The notes below the pieces were generated by a model, which worked only from the letters and a program-made list of their open reading frames with translations, ran no database searches and was not told the DNA's origin. Made by a program: the position numbers and the translations under genes. A DNA stretch of 64,000 bases from Candidatus Binatus soli (GTDB lineage Bacteria > Desulfobacterota > Binatia > Binatales > Binataceae), in assembly GCA_002479255.1 (NCBI GenBank), contig DLMJ01000005.1:62001-126000 (forward strand), written 5' to 3'. Positions 7,718-18,678 of the stretch are shown here, piece by piece (the first letter of the stretch is position 1; each line of letters opens with the position of its first letter).

Positions 7718-8590
7718 ATGCCGACCCGTAAAAAATCTGCAACCCGGCCAAATTCGATCGCGCCTTCCAACGGACTTCTTCGCGGCTCGCGCGCGGCGAT
7801 CGATCGGCCCATCGGCGTGTTCGATTCGGGAATCGGCGGACTCACCGTCCTGAAAGCGCTGACCGCGGCTCTGCCCAATGAAGATTTCATCTACCTCGGC
7901 GACACTGCCCGGCTTCCCTACGGCACGAAATCCAACGAAGTCATCGTCCGCTACTCGAAGGAGAACACCGGCTTCCTGCTCGCCAAGGGAATCAAGATGC
8001 TGGTGGTCGCCTGCAACACGTCCAGCGCGGTCGCGCTCGACGCAATCGCGTCGGACACGATGATCCCCGTGATCGGCGTGATCGAGCCGGGCGTGCGCGC
8101 CGCCGTCAAGGCTTCGCGCAACGGCAGAATAGGCGTGATCGGCACCGAAGCAACGATCGCGTCCGGCGCTTACACGCGCGCGATCCAGCGGCTAAGCCCG
8201 CGCTCCGAAATCTACACGCGCGCGTGCCCGCTGCTGGTGCCGCTGGCCGAGGAAGGATGGACCGACAATGCGGTCGCGGAATTGACCGTCGCCCACTACC
8301 TCGAGAGTCTCAAACAGAGCGGCATCGACACGCTGCTGCTGGGATGCACCCATTACCCGCTGCTGCGCGATATGTTCGCGCGAATTCTTGGGCCCCGCGT
8401 GAAGATCGTGGACTCCGCGACTGCGACCGCGGCCGACGTGCGCGACCGGCTGCGGATTCTCAAGCTCGCCCGGCGCACCGGCAAAGGGATTCAGAGTTTC
8501 TTCGTGACCGAGACCCCCGATCGTTTCGTCCGCGTCGGTCGCAGATTTCTCGGCCCGCAGGTCGAATCCGCCGTCCGAATCGAGCGCTAG
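7718..8590 (+). CDS. murI: glutamate racemase
   Basis: MurI converts L-glutamate to D-glutamate for peptidoglycan. The sequence has the opening GVFDSGIGGLTV (33-44), the first catalytic cysteine C99 in VACNTSS and the second, C210, in GCTHYPLL, both in normal context. The 290-residue protein carries about 30 extra basic residues before the conserved fold. No later ATG precedes the fold, so the extension is likely real or a GTG start is used. It sits between the SPL-like gene and secA on the same strand. It is a cytoplasmic enzyme essential in most bacteria. Confidence 0.95.
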   Translation: MPTRKKSATRPNSIAPSNGLLRGSRAAIDRPIGVFDSGIGGLTVLKALTAALPNEDFIYLGDTARLPYGTKSNEVIVRYSKENTGFLLAKGIKMLVVACNTSSAVALDAIASDTMIPVIGVIEPGVRAAVKASRNGRIGVIGTEATIASGAYTRAIQRLSPRSEIYTRACPLLVPLAEEGWTDNAVAELTVAHYLESLKQSGIDTLLLGCTHYPLLRDMFARILGPRVKIVDSATATAADVRDRLRILKLARRTGKGIQSFFVTETPDRFVRVGRRFLGPQVESAVRIER

Positions 8591-8607
8591 TCCGCTCTCC
8601 TTACCCT

Positions 8608-8630
8608 GGTGCAGGGAATGACCCCCTGCC
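8608..8630. repeat. dispersed CAGGG-type hairpin repeat, copy 1
   Basis: GGTGCAGGG, a 7-8 base spacer and CCCCTGCC form a stem-loop in the murI-secA gap. Three further copies occur at 38376-38398, 63208-63229 and 63285-63306, all intergenic. On the minus strand it reads GGCAGGGGGTCATTCCCTGC followed by ACC. The spacing differs slightly from the other copies. Confidence 0.6.
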
Positions 8631-8780
8631 TACCGACCCGATTTCGGGATAAGATGATTTCCAGCTAAACTTGCGGAGTTGTTTCACTCTTTCACTGTGC
8701 CACCGGTCAGACCGCATCGCTCTGGCTCGTCGAGAACCTGATCTCAAAAAAACACTTGCCGCGAAAATCGCTCATATAAG

Positions 8781-11459
<2,679 letters not shown>

Positions 11460-11592
11460 GATCGAGGCCCCGGCGCAACCAAGGCCGGCTGGAGCAAGCG
11501 ATCGCAACCGCACGCGGAGCGACGCGCGCATCGCGCACTCTTGCGTGCGCGCTCGGTCCGCGTATAGTTCGGCGCACGGAGGATTTTGCCGG

Positions 11593-12789
11593 ATGAAAGT
11601 CGAACTCGAGCCCGCCGCCGTGCGCGGATTTCGATTCGCCGGCGTCAGCGCGGGACTGAAGACCAGGGCGGGCGCGCTGGACCTGGGCCTTATCGCCGCC
11701 GATCGCCCGGCCGCCGCAGCCGCGGTGTTCACCGCCAATCGTGTGAAAGCCGCGCCGGTCTATGTGACGGCGGATCGCGTCAAGTCGGGCCGTTTGCAGG
11801 CAGTCGTCGCGAACTCGGGATGCGCTAACAGCTTCACCGGCGCAGAAGGGATGCGCCTTGCGCGCGACTCATGCGCGGAAGTCGCGCGACTTCTCGGATG
11901 CGCACCGGAACTCGTCGCGCCATCCTCGACCGGTGTGATCGGCCATCTCTACGACTACGCGAAATTCAAAAGCGGCGCCGCCGATGCGGTACGATCGCTG
12001 CGTGAAGACGGGCTTGCCGACTTCGCACATGCGATCATGACGACTGACACGCGCGTCAAGACCGCCTCGACCAGCTTCAAGGCCGGCGGCTCGACCATCA
12101 CGCTCGCCGGCGCGGTGAAAGGTGTCGGGATGATCTCGCCCAGGATGGCGACGATGCTCGGCTACCTGGTCACAGACGCGGTGATCGCTCCCTCTTTACT
12201 GAAAAAATCGCTCAAGTCCGCGCTGCCGGCGAGCTTCAACGCGATCACCGTTGACGGCGACATGTCAACCAACGACACGGTGATTATTATGGCGAGCGGC
12301 GCCGCGGAAAATCGCGCATTCGGCGCACGCGAGCAGGCGGCATTCGATCGCGCGGTCGGGGAAATTTCGGCGGCGCTCGCGCGCGAACTCGTGCGTGACG
12401 GCGAGGGCGCGACCAAGCTCGTCAGCGTCCAGGTACGCGGCGCTCGCAATCCTGCCGACGCCGAGCGTGCGGCCCGGCAAATCGCCAACTCGCCGCTGGT
12501 CAAGACGGCGTTCTTCGGATGCGATCCGAACGTGGGCCGAATCCTGATGGCGGCGGGATCGTCCGGCGCATACGTCGAACCCGGCAAGCTGATGCTGTGG
12601 ATCGGGGGAGTGAAAGTTGCCGCGAACGGCCGGCTGCTGACCGAGGCGCTGGCGGATGCGGGGACTGCGATGAAAGAGCGCGAATTCGCCGTGCGACTCG
12701 ATCTGCGGTTGGGAAAATCGAGCGCCCGGATTCTGACTTGCGACCTGAGCTACGATTACGTGCGAATCAACGCGGAGTACACGACCTGA
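11593..12789 (+). CDS. argJ: bifunctional glutamate N-acetyltransferase / N-acetylglutamate synthase
   Basis: ArgJ moves the acetyl group from N-acetylornithine to glutamate in cyclic arginine synthesis. The 398-residue product includes the self-cleavage region KGVGMISPRMATML, where the chain is cut before the threonine. The usual asparagine of PNMATML is arginine here. VDGDMSTNDTV is well conserved. The start at 11593 follows a GGAGGATTTT ribosome-binding site and gives the expected N-terminus; upstream in-frame sequence overlaps secA. Cytoplasmic. No other arg genes are in the window. Confidence 0.94.
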   Translation: MKVELEPAAVRGFRFAGVSAGLKTRAGALDLGLIAADRPAAAAAVFTANRVKAAPVYVTADRVKSGRLQAVVANSGCANSFTGAEGMRLARDSCAEVARLLGCAPELVAPSSTGVIGHLYDYAKFKSGAADAVRSLREDGLADFAHAIMTTDTRVKTASTSFKAGGSTITLAGAVKGVGMISPRMATMLGYLVTDAVIAPSLLKKSLKSALPASFNAITVDGDMSTNDTVIIMASGAAENRAFGAREQAAFDRAVGEISAALARELVRDGEGATKLVSVQVRGARNPADAERAARQIANSPLVKTAFFGCDPNVGRILMAAGSSGAYVEPGKLMLWIGGVKVAANGRLLTEALADAGTAMKEREFAVRLDLRLGKSSARILTCDLSYDYVRINAEYTT

Positions 12790-12815
12790 GCGCAGGCAAT
12801 TCCCGATGGCAAGCT

Positions 12816-13538
12816 TCAGCGCCCGGCAAACATGCGGCCCGCGGCATAAGTCACACCCGCGGCTGCTATTCCAATCAACATGCTTTCGAGTCCGCTGCGC
12901 CACCACGAACGGCTGGTGATGATCGTCTTCAGCGCGCCGGCGCCGAACAGCGCCGCGACGGTCGAGATGGCCGACACGATCAGCGCCCGGCTCGGCTCGA
13001 AAAAAATGTACGCCCAGACGGGCACTGCCGCGCCTGACAGATACGACAACCCGACGGCAAACGCTGAGCGGATCGGGCTGTCGAAGGATTCTTCGTTGAA
13101 GCCCAGCTCCTCGCGCATCATCACGTTGCTCCATCGCTCGGGATCCGACGTGATGTGCGCGACGATCTGATCGAGCAGCGGCCCGGCGAACCCCTTTTTT
13201 CGATAGATGGTGCTGATCTCTTCGCGCTCGCGTTCCGGCCATCGGTGGATTTCGTCGCGTTCGCGTTCTATCTCGCTTTGATAAAACTCGATTTGCGAGC
13301 GCGCGGAGATGAACGCCGCAAGCCCCATCGCTACCGCGCCGCCGAGCATCTCCGAGAGTCCCGCCATCATCGCCGCGTTGCCCGTGACGAACGCGCCCGC
13401 GACGCCGGAGGTAACCGCGAACGAGGCGACCAGTCCGTCGTTCAGTCCGAGCATCACGTCGCGCACCCAGCTTCCGCCGGCGGCGTGGACCTGCTCGGTA
13501 TGATGGTCGTACTCGCGGATGCGGGTCGAAAAAGCCAC
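12816..13538 (-). CDS. VIT1/CCC1 family metal transporter
   Basis: The 240-residue membrane protein starts with a soluble segment. The VIT1/CCC1 signature VRDVMLGLNDGLVASFAVTSG follows at about 24-44, and then AMMAGLSEMLGGAVAMGLAAFIS. A charged central loop (ERERDEIHRWPEREREE) carries acidic metal-binding residues, and three hydrophobic helices follow toward the C-terminus. The family moves Fe2+/Mn2+ out of the cytosol or into compartments. Its start overlaps the stop of the upstream LPS-kinase-like gene by one base, so the two are translationally coupled. Confidence 0.88.
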   Translation of the reverse strand: MAFSTRIREYDHHTEQVHAAGGSWVRDVMLGLNDGLVASFAVTSGVAGAFVTGNAAMMAGLSEMLGGAVAMGLAAFISARSQIEFYQSEIERERDEIHRWPEREREEISTIYRKKGFAGPLLDQIVAHITSDPERWSNVMMREELGFNEESFDSPIRSAFAVGLSYLSGAAVPVWAYIFFEPSRALIVSAISTVAALFGAGALKTIITSRSWWRSGLESMLIGIAAAGVTYAAGRMFAGR

Positions 13539-14362
13539 TACTCAGTTCCTCCCGCGAGCGGCTCCACGACCCGCTCCGTGGCTGGGACGCCGCGGCGCTT
13601 GCGGCGATCGATTGACTCGCGCGCCGCTCCAACTTCGGCGACCATCTTGCGCGCGGCCGCGCGGTCCGGCCGATGGCCCAGGTAGGAGTAAAGAAAATCG
13701 AGCCGCGCCGCGCGGCACAGAAATCGCCCGATGCTGCGATCGAGATGCACCAGGTTCAGAATTCGGCGATCCCACGATACGTTGGCGGCGCGGCGGAAAT
13801 CCTCGAGGTCGATAAAGTACACCTTGAAACCGCCGGACTCGTTTTCCTCGACCATGATGTTGGTCTCTTGCAGATCGCGAGTGTAAAGACCGGACTCGTG
13901 GAGGCGCCGGATTTGTGCGGCCACCGTATCGGAGATTTGTTTGCGGCGATGCACGTTGCGTCCCTTGATTTCTCCAGGGCCGAGCATGAAGCGGCTCAGA
14001 GAGTCGGCGTTGATGAGCGCGCGGCTGACGAGATAAGAGGCTCGAATCGCACCCGCCTGGTACAAATCCATGGCCGCCAGCGGCTCCGGATGCGCGAAGC
14101 CGTGCGCCCGGAGCATCGCGGCGCCGGCGAGCGATCGCGCGGCGCGAGAACCGCGAAATCGCGCGTAAACGCCGCGGCTCCATGAGGAAACCTCGACGCG
14201 CTTTAAGAACGCGGGCCCGGCGCCGGGGACGTCGAGGAATCCAGCCAGCGTGCGCGCTTCAGACTTGAGCACCCGAAAATCCGCCGACGCCATCAATTCG
14301 TCGGCGCGCTCGACGACCGCGCGCCAATCCGGCGAACGCGCATAGAGGACTACCGTGCGCAT
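13538..14362 (-). CDS. Kdo/WaaP-type lipopolysaccharide kinase-like protein
   Basis: The 274-residue product has a kinase-like fold: AFLKRVEVSSWSRG with the presumed ATP-lysine, then HESGLYTRDLQETNIM (catalytic loop, HxxG..xRDL..xN) and FIDLEDF (metal-binding DLED in place of DFG). This is the pattern of KdkA/WaaP enzymes that phosphorylate the LPS inner core at the cytoplasmic face. It lies in a two-gene unit with the VIT1-type transporter, which is not an obvious functional partner. Which sugar is phosphorylated cannot be told. Confidence 0.75.
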   Translation of the reverse strand: MRTVVLYARSPDWRAVVERADELMASADFRVLKSEARTLAGFLDVPGAGPAFLKRVEVSSWSRGVYARFRGSRAARSLAGAAMLRAHGFAHPEPLAAMDLYQAGAIRASYLVSRALINADSLSRFMLGPGEIKGRNVHRRKQISDTVAAQIRRLHESGLYTRDLQETNIMVEENESGGFKVYFIDLEDFRRAANVSWDRRILNLVHLDRSIGRFLCRAARLDFLYSYLGHRPDRAAARKMVAEVGAARESIDRRKRRGVPATERVVEPLAGGTE

Positions 14363-14470
14363 GCGCGATCAAGCCTAGCCCTTTCGCGCGCCGATGGCAT
14401 CGGGGGCGCGCCGACGAGGCGCGAGTCTGCGAGTCTCGTGCCGCTCCGGCAGCGCCCTGGCAACGAAAAG

Positions 14471-14914
14471 CTACTTCTTGGGCAGGACGATTAACGAGCC
14501 GCCGATATGCGCAAGATGCAGCTGGCAAAAATACGGAAACACTCCCGGCTTGTCGGCGACGAACGTGATCGTCTTGGGTGTGCCGCGTGTCACAATCTCC
14601 GCGATGTTGTATGCCGGAATCGTAAAGCCGTGCTGATTCGACGGGCCCGTGCCCGGCACCTGATTCTTGAGCGTGAGCTTTACCTTGTCGCCCTGTTCAA
14701 CCGCGATCACGCTGGGCAACCAGAACTTCGTGTCATCTATCTCGACCGAGACGAGCGTGAAACTCTTGGTGCCGGGCTCGTCCACGGCGGGTGCCGGCAC
14801 AGCTGCGGCCGAGGGGGCGGCGTCGGCTGCCGCCGCGATCCGGCTCGCGCTCGGAAGCATGAATGCTGCCGCGACCGCCATAGCGGCCATCGTTTTCAAC
14901 ATTGCCTTGCTCAT
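14471..14914 (-). CDS. exported cupredoxin-domain protein
   Basis: The 147-residue product has a signal peptide (cleavage near residue 30, AAAADA) and one cupredoxin domain. Copper ligands can be proposed as the histidine in NQHGFTIP and the C-terminal cluster FPYFCQLHLAH (Cys, His +3, His +6). This spacing differs from plastocyanin and from the two-cysteine CuA loop; it is nearer to nitrosocyanin-like proteins. The start at 14914 is chosen for the AAGGAG ribosome-binding site and the signal peptide directly behind it. It probably acts as a periplasmic copper redox protein; partner unknown. Confidence 0.8.
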   Translation of the reverse strand: MSKAMLKTMAAMAVAAAFMLPSASRIAAAADAAPSAAAVPAPAVDEPGTKSFTLVSVEIDDTKFWLPSVIAVEQGDKVKLTLKNQVPGTGPSNQHGFTIPAYNIAEIVTRGTPKTITFVADKPGVFPYFCQLHLAHIGGSLIVLPKK

Positions 14915-14970
14915 CGAAGTTTTCTCCTTGTTCAGCAGGTCATGACAATCTATCACGAGAATCGCGAGAC

Positions 14971-15990
14971 TCAGCCGTTGAATCGCCTTGCGAGTTTTGC
15001 CCATTGCGCGTCGTCGGTGCCCGCGCGATACGGAATGTAAAACGCAACCCGGTCGAGCAGCCCATCGTAACGCTGCATCACCTTGTCCGCGATCTCGTCG
15101 TAGGTGCCCGCGACCGTGTACACGTCGAGCATCTCGTCCGTGATCTCCTTGGCCATCGAGACCCACTCGCCCCTGGCAGCCTTTTCGTTTAATCGCTGGG
15201 CAACGTCGCCCCATCCGTGCGTGTCGAGCACGATCTTGTAGGTTCGCGTCGAGGCGTAGAACGAGATCTGCTGCCGGACGGCTTCGCGGGTTTTTTTTAT
15301 TTCGTCCTGGTTGTGGCCGACGATCACGAACGCCGCTGACAGGATTTCGAAGTCTTTGCGCGAGCGCCCGGCCTTCTTGAGACCCTTCTCGACGTTCGGC
15401 AGCACGAATTCGCGAAGATACTTGGGCGAGTTGAAGGGATGCGCATGCAGGCCCTCGCACAGTTCGCCGGCGAGCCGGATGATATGTTGGTTCACGCCGG
15501 CGATGTGAATCGGCACGTTCGAGTAGTTGTGTTTGGCCGGCGTGAAGAACGGCGTCATCAACGAGAAGTTGTAGTACTTGCCCTGGAACGAAAGTTTCGC
15601 GCCGCCCTCCGACCAGCACTTGAAGATCGCGCGGAGCGCCAGGATGTACTCGCGCAGGCGCGGCACCGGCGCTTCCCACTTCGTGCTGTAGCGGCGCTCG
15701 ATATGGCCCTTGACCTGCGTGCCGAGGCCGAGGATGAAGCGGCCCTCGGAAAGCCCTGCCAGATCCCAAGCGGTCGCGGCGGTAACCATGGGGCTGCGCG
15801 GAAACGCAATCGCGACCGACGTGCCCATTTTGATTCGCTTGGTATGCTCCGCGATCAGCGCGGCCGGAAGAAAGCCGTCGTTGCCGGCCTCCGGAATCCA
15901 GATCGCATCGAATCCCGCCGCCTCGGCGGCGCGGGCGGCGGCCGGAACATCGCGCAAGTTGCGCGTCGAGAGACCGGTGTCGAGTTTCAT
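14971..15990 (-). CDS. LLM-class (luciferase-like) F420-dependent oxidoreductase
   Basis: The 339-residue TIM-barrel protein begins with DTGLSTRNLRDVPAAARAAEAAGFDAIWIPE. It contains GTSVAIAFPRSPMVTA, AWDLAGLSEGRFILGLGTQVKGHIERR and HIAGVNQHIIRLAGELCEG, typical of the F420-type branch of the luciferase-like monooxygenase superfamily. The substrate is unknown; F420 rather than FMN use is inferred from overall similarity. It stands alone, 57 bases upstream of the cupredoxin gene on the same strand. Such genes are abundant in actinobacteria and in Binatia. Confidence 0.85.
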   Translation of the reverse strand: MKLDTGLSTRNLRDVPAAARAAEAAGFDAIWIPEAGNDGFLPAALIAEHTKRIKMGTSVAIAFPRSPMVTAATAWDLAGLSEGRFILGLGTQVKGHIERRYSTKWEAPVPRLREYILALRAIFKCWSEGGAKLSFQGKYYNFSLMTPFFTPAKHNYSNVPIHIAGVNQHIIRLAGELCEGLHAHPFNSPKYLREFVLPNVEKGLKKAGRSRKDFEILSAAFVIVGHNQDEIKKTREAVRQQISFYASTRTYKIVLDTHGWGDVAQRLNEKAARGEWVSMAKEITDEMLDVYTVAGTYDEIADKVMQRYDGLLDRVAFYIPYRAGTDDAQWAKLARRFNG

Positions 15991-16069
15991 AATTTTTCGC
16001 TCCCGCGTAAATTTTTAGACGAGCGGGCGAAATCGTAACAAAGCATGCGGCGAACTGGGAAGAGCGCGC

Positions 16070-16882
16070 TCAGCGGCGCGCGGCTGCGCGTCTGCGAATC
16101 ACGTCGAGCAGGCGGCGCGGGTAATCGCTGATCAGTCCGTCCACGCCCATGTCGAGCAATTCTTCCATTTCGGCTTCCTCGTTCACTGTCCAGACGTGCA
16201 CCTCGAGTCCGATGCGATGGGCGAACTCGACACTATCGGGCGTGACGAGCTGCCACGATTCGTAGTTGCGCGGTATTTGGAGTGCGTCGCCGGGCGGACG
16301 ATAGTTGTCGCGGCTCACCATCGCCTGAAAGAATCCGCCCGATTCGAGGTACGAAAAGTTGGTCGGGATTTCCGGCGCCAGCATCCGGACCTCGTCGAGC
16401 GGTTCCTGGTGCTCGCTGGCGACAAACACACTCCTGCGCATCCCGGCGCGATCGATCACGCCGAGCAACGGCACGACCACGCTCGGCTTGATTTGCTTGA
16501 CTTCGACCTCTATCGGCAGTTTTGGAAATGCCGCAAGCACCTCGGCCAGGCGCGGCACCCGGATACCCTTGTCTCTGAATGGAAAATTCGCGCCGTCGAG
16601 CGTAAACATCCGGCCCGCGTCGGCCGCCGCGAGCTCGGCGTATGTCATTTCGCGGATGACGCCGGCGCGTCCGCAAGTGCGCTCCAGATAGTCGTCGTGA
16701 CTGACAACGATTTCGCCGTCGCGCGTCATATGGATGTCGAGTTCGAGATACTGAATGCCGATCGCGGCGGCGGCGGCAAATGCTTCGAGCGTATTTTCAG
16801 GATGCGTACCGGCGCATCCGCGATGCCCAAAGGCGCGCGGCAATCCGGGCTTGAAGAAATCGGTATTGGGATGCTCGCGCAT
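16070..16882 (-). CDS. glycerophosphodiester phosphodiesterase
   Basis: The 270-residue product shows the GDPD catalytic pattern: FGHRGCAGTHPENTLEAF near the N-terminus (HRG and E), LELDIHMTRDGEIVVSHDD (metal-binding E-x-D and the second histidine) and a C-terminal VHVWTVNEEAEMEELLDMGVDGLISDYP. It hydrolyses glycerophosphodiesters to glycerol-3-phosphate and an alcohol. No signal peptide is visible, so a cytoplasmic location is likely. It is on the same strand as the M23 peptidase upstream, 96 bases apart. Confidence 0.93.
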   Translation of the reverse strand: MREHPNTDFFKPGLPRAFGHRGCAGTHPENTLEAFAAAAAIGIQYLELDIHMTRDGEIVVSHDDYLERTCGRAGVIREMTYAELAAADAGRMFTLDGANFPFRDKGIRVPRLAEVLAAFPKLPIEVEVKQIKPSVVVPLLGVIDRAGMRRSVFVASEHQEPLDEVRMLAPEIPTNFSYLESGGFFQAMVSRDNYRPPGDALQIPRNYESWQLVTPDSVEFAHRIGLEVHVWTVNEEAEMEELLDMGVDGLISDYPRRLLDVIRRRAAARR

Positions 16883-16978
16883 TTCAGATGCAACCTCGTC
16901 GCGATTTCTGCTGTGACCGGGAAGCTGGGACCTGGTAATGGCGATCGAAGAATGGAGCGAAACTGTAAGACGCTCAGA

Positions 16979-18460
16979 TCAAAGCGCGCTGTCGGACTCC
17001 GAGGCTCCGAGCGCCGGGCCGTCCTGGCTGCTTGAAATTCTCTGTCCTCGGATATGCGCGGTCTTTGCCGGGCTGCGACCGAGCGTCACGTGGTACATGT
17101 CGGCGAACTTCGAGATCGCGGGTTTGCGCGCGTCGGTCGCGATGAAATGGCTGCCGAGGTCGGGCAGCTCGGCCAGTGCGGACTGGTAGCGGTCCTTGAT
17201 GTCGTCGAAGATCGCCTTCATCCGCGGCGAGACCTCGTGATTCTCGCCAAGTTTCTCGGTGAGAGGATTGACCCAGGCGCCGTCTTTTTCCATCGCGAAG
17301 TGGAGATGCGGCCCGGTCGAAAGCCCGGTCGAACCGACATTTCCAATGACCTGCCCGATACGGACGTAGCCGCCCGGCTTCACGTCGGAGCTGATCTTCG
17401 ACAGATGACCGTAGATGCTGACCATCTCATGCTGATGCTGGATGCGGATGCAATTGCCGAGCTCGCCCTGCCATCCCGCGCTTATAACCGTGCCATCGGC
17501 GACGGCCTTGACCGGCTCGCCGTATTTGGCGACCAGATCGACGCCGACATGAGGCCGATACTCGTGCAGGATCGGATGATAGCGATGGAACGTGAAGCCC
17601 GAGGAAATGTACTGGAAATTGAGCGGAAACTTCAGGGACTGCGGACCGAGCGCGTGGCCCTTTTCGTCATATAGATGAGGGCGGCCGTGTTCGTCCGAGA
17701 ACGATATCGCCGTCAGCGTGCGGCTTCCAAAGCGGATTTGCGCCGCCTGCACGTCGCCGGCGAGCGTGTAGGAGCCGTCGCGGCTGATCTTTTCATTGTA
17801 AATCAGCTTGACTGCGGAACCGGGCGCGAGGCGATTGAGATCGTGGCGGTCCGAGAACGCATCCTGCAGCGTGTCGACGATTGGCTTGGGTATCCCGTTC
17901 TCGGCGGCTGCGCGCTGGAAGTTGTCCTTGACCGCGAACGTCAGTTTGATCGGGTGAATGAAATACTCGATCGGCCGCAGCCCGGCCTTCAGCACTCCGG
18001 CGCCGAGGCTCGCCGCGGTGACCGTGGTCTTTTCGTCAAGATCGTACTTGAGGCCGCGCATCTCGCCGGTCTCGGGATCCTTATATAGCGTCAGCGGATG
18101 CCCGCTGTGAAAATACCGGTTCGCGGTGATGCGCTGGATGTACGACGCCCACTGATGCGCGTCGCCCGGTTCCATCCCGGCTTCGCGAAGGTAGCTTTCG
18201 ATGGGCGCGGTGCGGTCAAGCGTCGTGCTGATCATGATCGACGCAGGTGCGGGATCGACGGATTCTGGCTGCTCGACTACGTCAGGGCCGTCCTTGCCGG
18301 CATCCAGTTCGGAGCTGAGCGTGTCGAGCGGCGAGCCAAGCGTCTGCGGATTTGCCTGGAAAAAAAGAAACAGCGCCGCGGTGGTCGCAACCAAGGCAAC
18401 GGCCAACCCCATCAGCGCGCGTGGATATCCCAAAGAGTGTCTCCCCCGAGCGAGCATCAT
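16979..18460 (-). CDS. M23-family membrane-anchored metallopeptidase
   Basis: The 493-residue product has one N-terminal membrane helix (about 15-36) and a long linker. A LysM/OapA-like region follows (TLDRTAPIESYLREAGM), with a C-terminal LytM/M23 domain (HRYHPILHEYRPHVGVDL, then GTVISAGWQG, and HLHFAM). The Zn ligands H-x-n-D and HxH are intact, so it should be an active DD-endopeptidase cutting peptidoglycan cross-links in the periplasm, or an activator paired with one. A perfect palindrome sits 44-62 bases upstream of the start. Confidence 0.92.
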   Translation of the reverse strand: MMLARGRHSLGYPRALMGLAVALVATTAALFLFFQANPQTLGSPLDTLSSELDAGKDGPDVVEQPESVDPAPASIMISTTLDRTAPIESYLREAGMEPGDAHQWASYIQRITANRYFHSGHPLTLYKDPETGEMRGLKYDLDEKTTVTAASLGAGVLKAGLRPIEYFIHPIKLTFAVKDNFQRAAAENGIPKPIVDTLQDAFSDRHDLNRLAPGSAVKLIYNEKISRDGSYTLAGDVQAAQIRFGSRTLTAISFSDEHGRPHLYDEKGHALGPQSLKFPLNFQYISSGFTFHRYHPILHEYRPHVGVDLVAKYGEPVKAVADGTVISAGWQGELGNCIRIQHQHEMVSIYGHLSKISSDVKPGGYVRIGQVIGNVGSTGLSTGPHLHFAMEKDGAWVNPLTEKLGENHEVSPRMKAIFDDIKDRYQSALAELPDLGSHFIATDARKPAISKFADMYHVTLGRSPAKTAHIRGQRISSSQDGPALGASESDSAL

Positions 18461-18503
18461 CAGCGACGCTAGGTGATTCGCCTACCCAACGCAACCCCTG
18501 GCG

Positions 18504-18522
18504 GTGTATCACTCTGATACAC
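18504..18522. promoter_or_regulatory. perfect palindrome upstream of the M23 peptidase gene, possible operator
   Basis: GTGTATCA-CTC-TGATACAC is a perfect inverted repeat with 8-base arms and a 3-base spacer. It begins 44 bases before the M23 gene start (minus strand) in a 218-base gap. The size and spacing fit a dimeric transcription-factor site. The sequence on the minus strand also offers loose -10-like motifs (TATCAG, GATACA) inside it. No regulator gene is adjacent. Confidence 0.45.
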
Positions 18523-18678
18523 TACGGTCATCTCTATTGACACTTCGTTCAGGACAGCGACAGACATTATTCACGCGGTTACAATAGGCACAAATAAACC
18601 GATGCATAGGGCACACATGAATCGGGACTACATGACGCGCGCGACGCGACTGGACGGGGCGGTTGAGGAGACAATTCA

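Noticed and set aside
15995..16032. Imperfect inverted repeat between the GDPD and LLM genes
   Set aside because: The stem has a bulge and no T-run follows on either strand, so it was not called a terminator.
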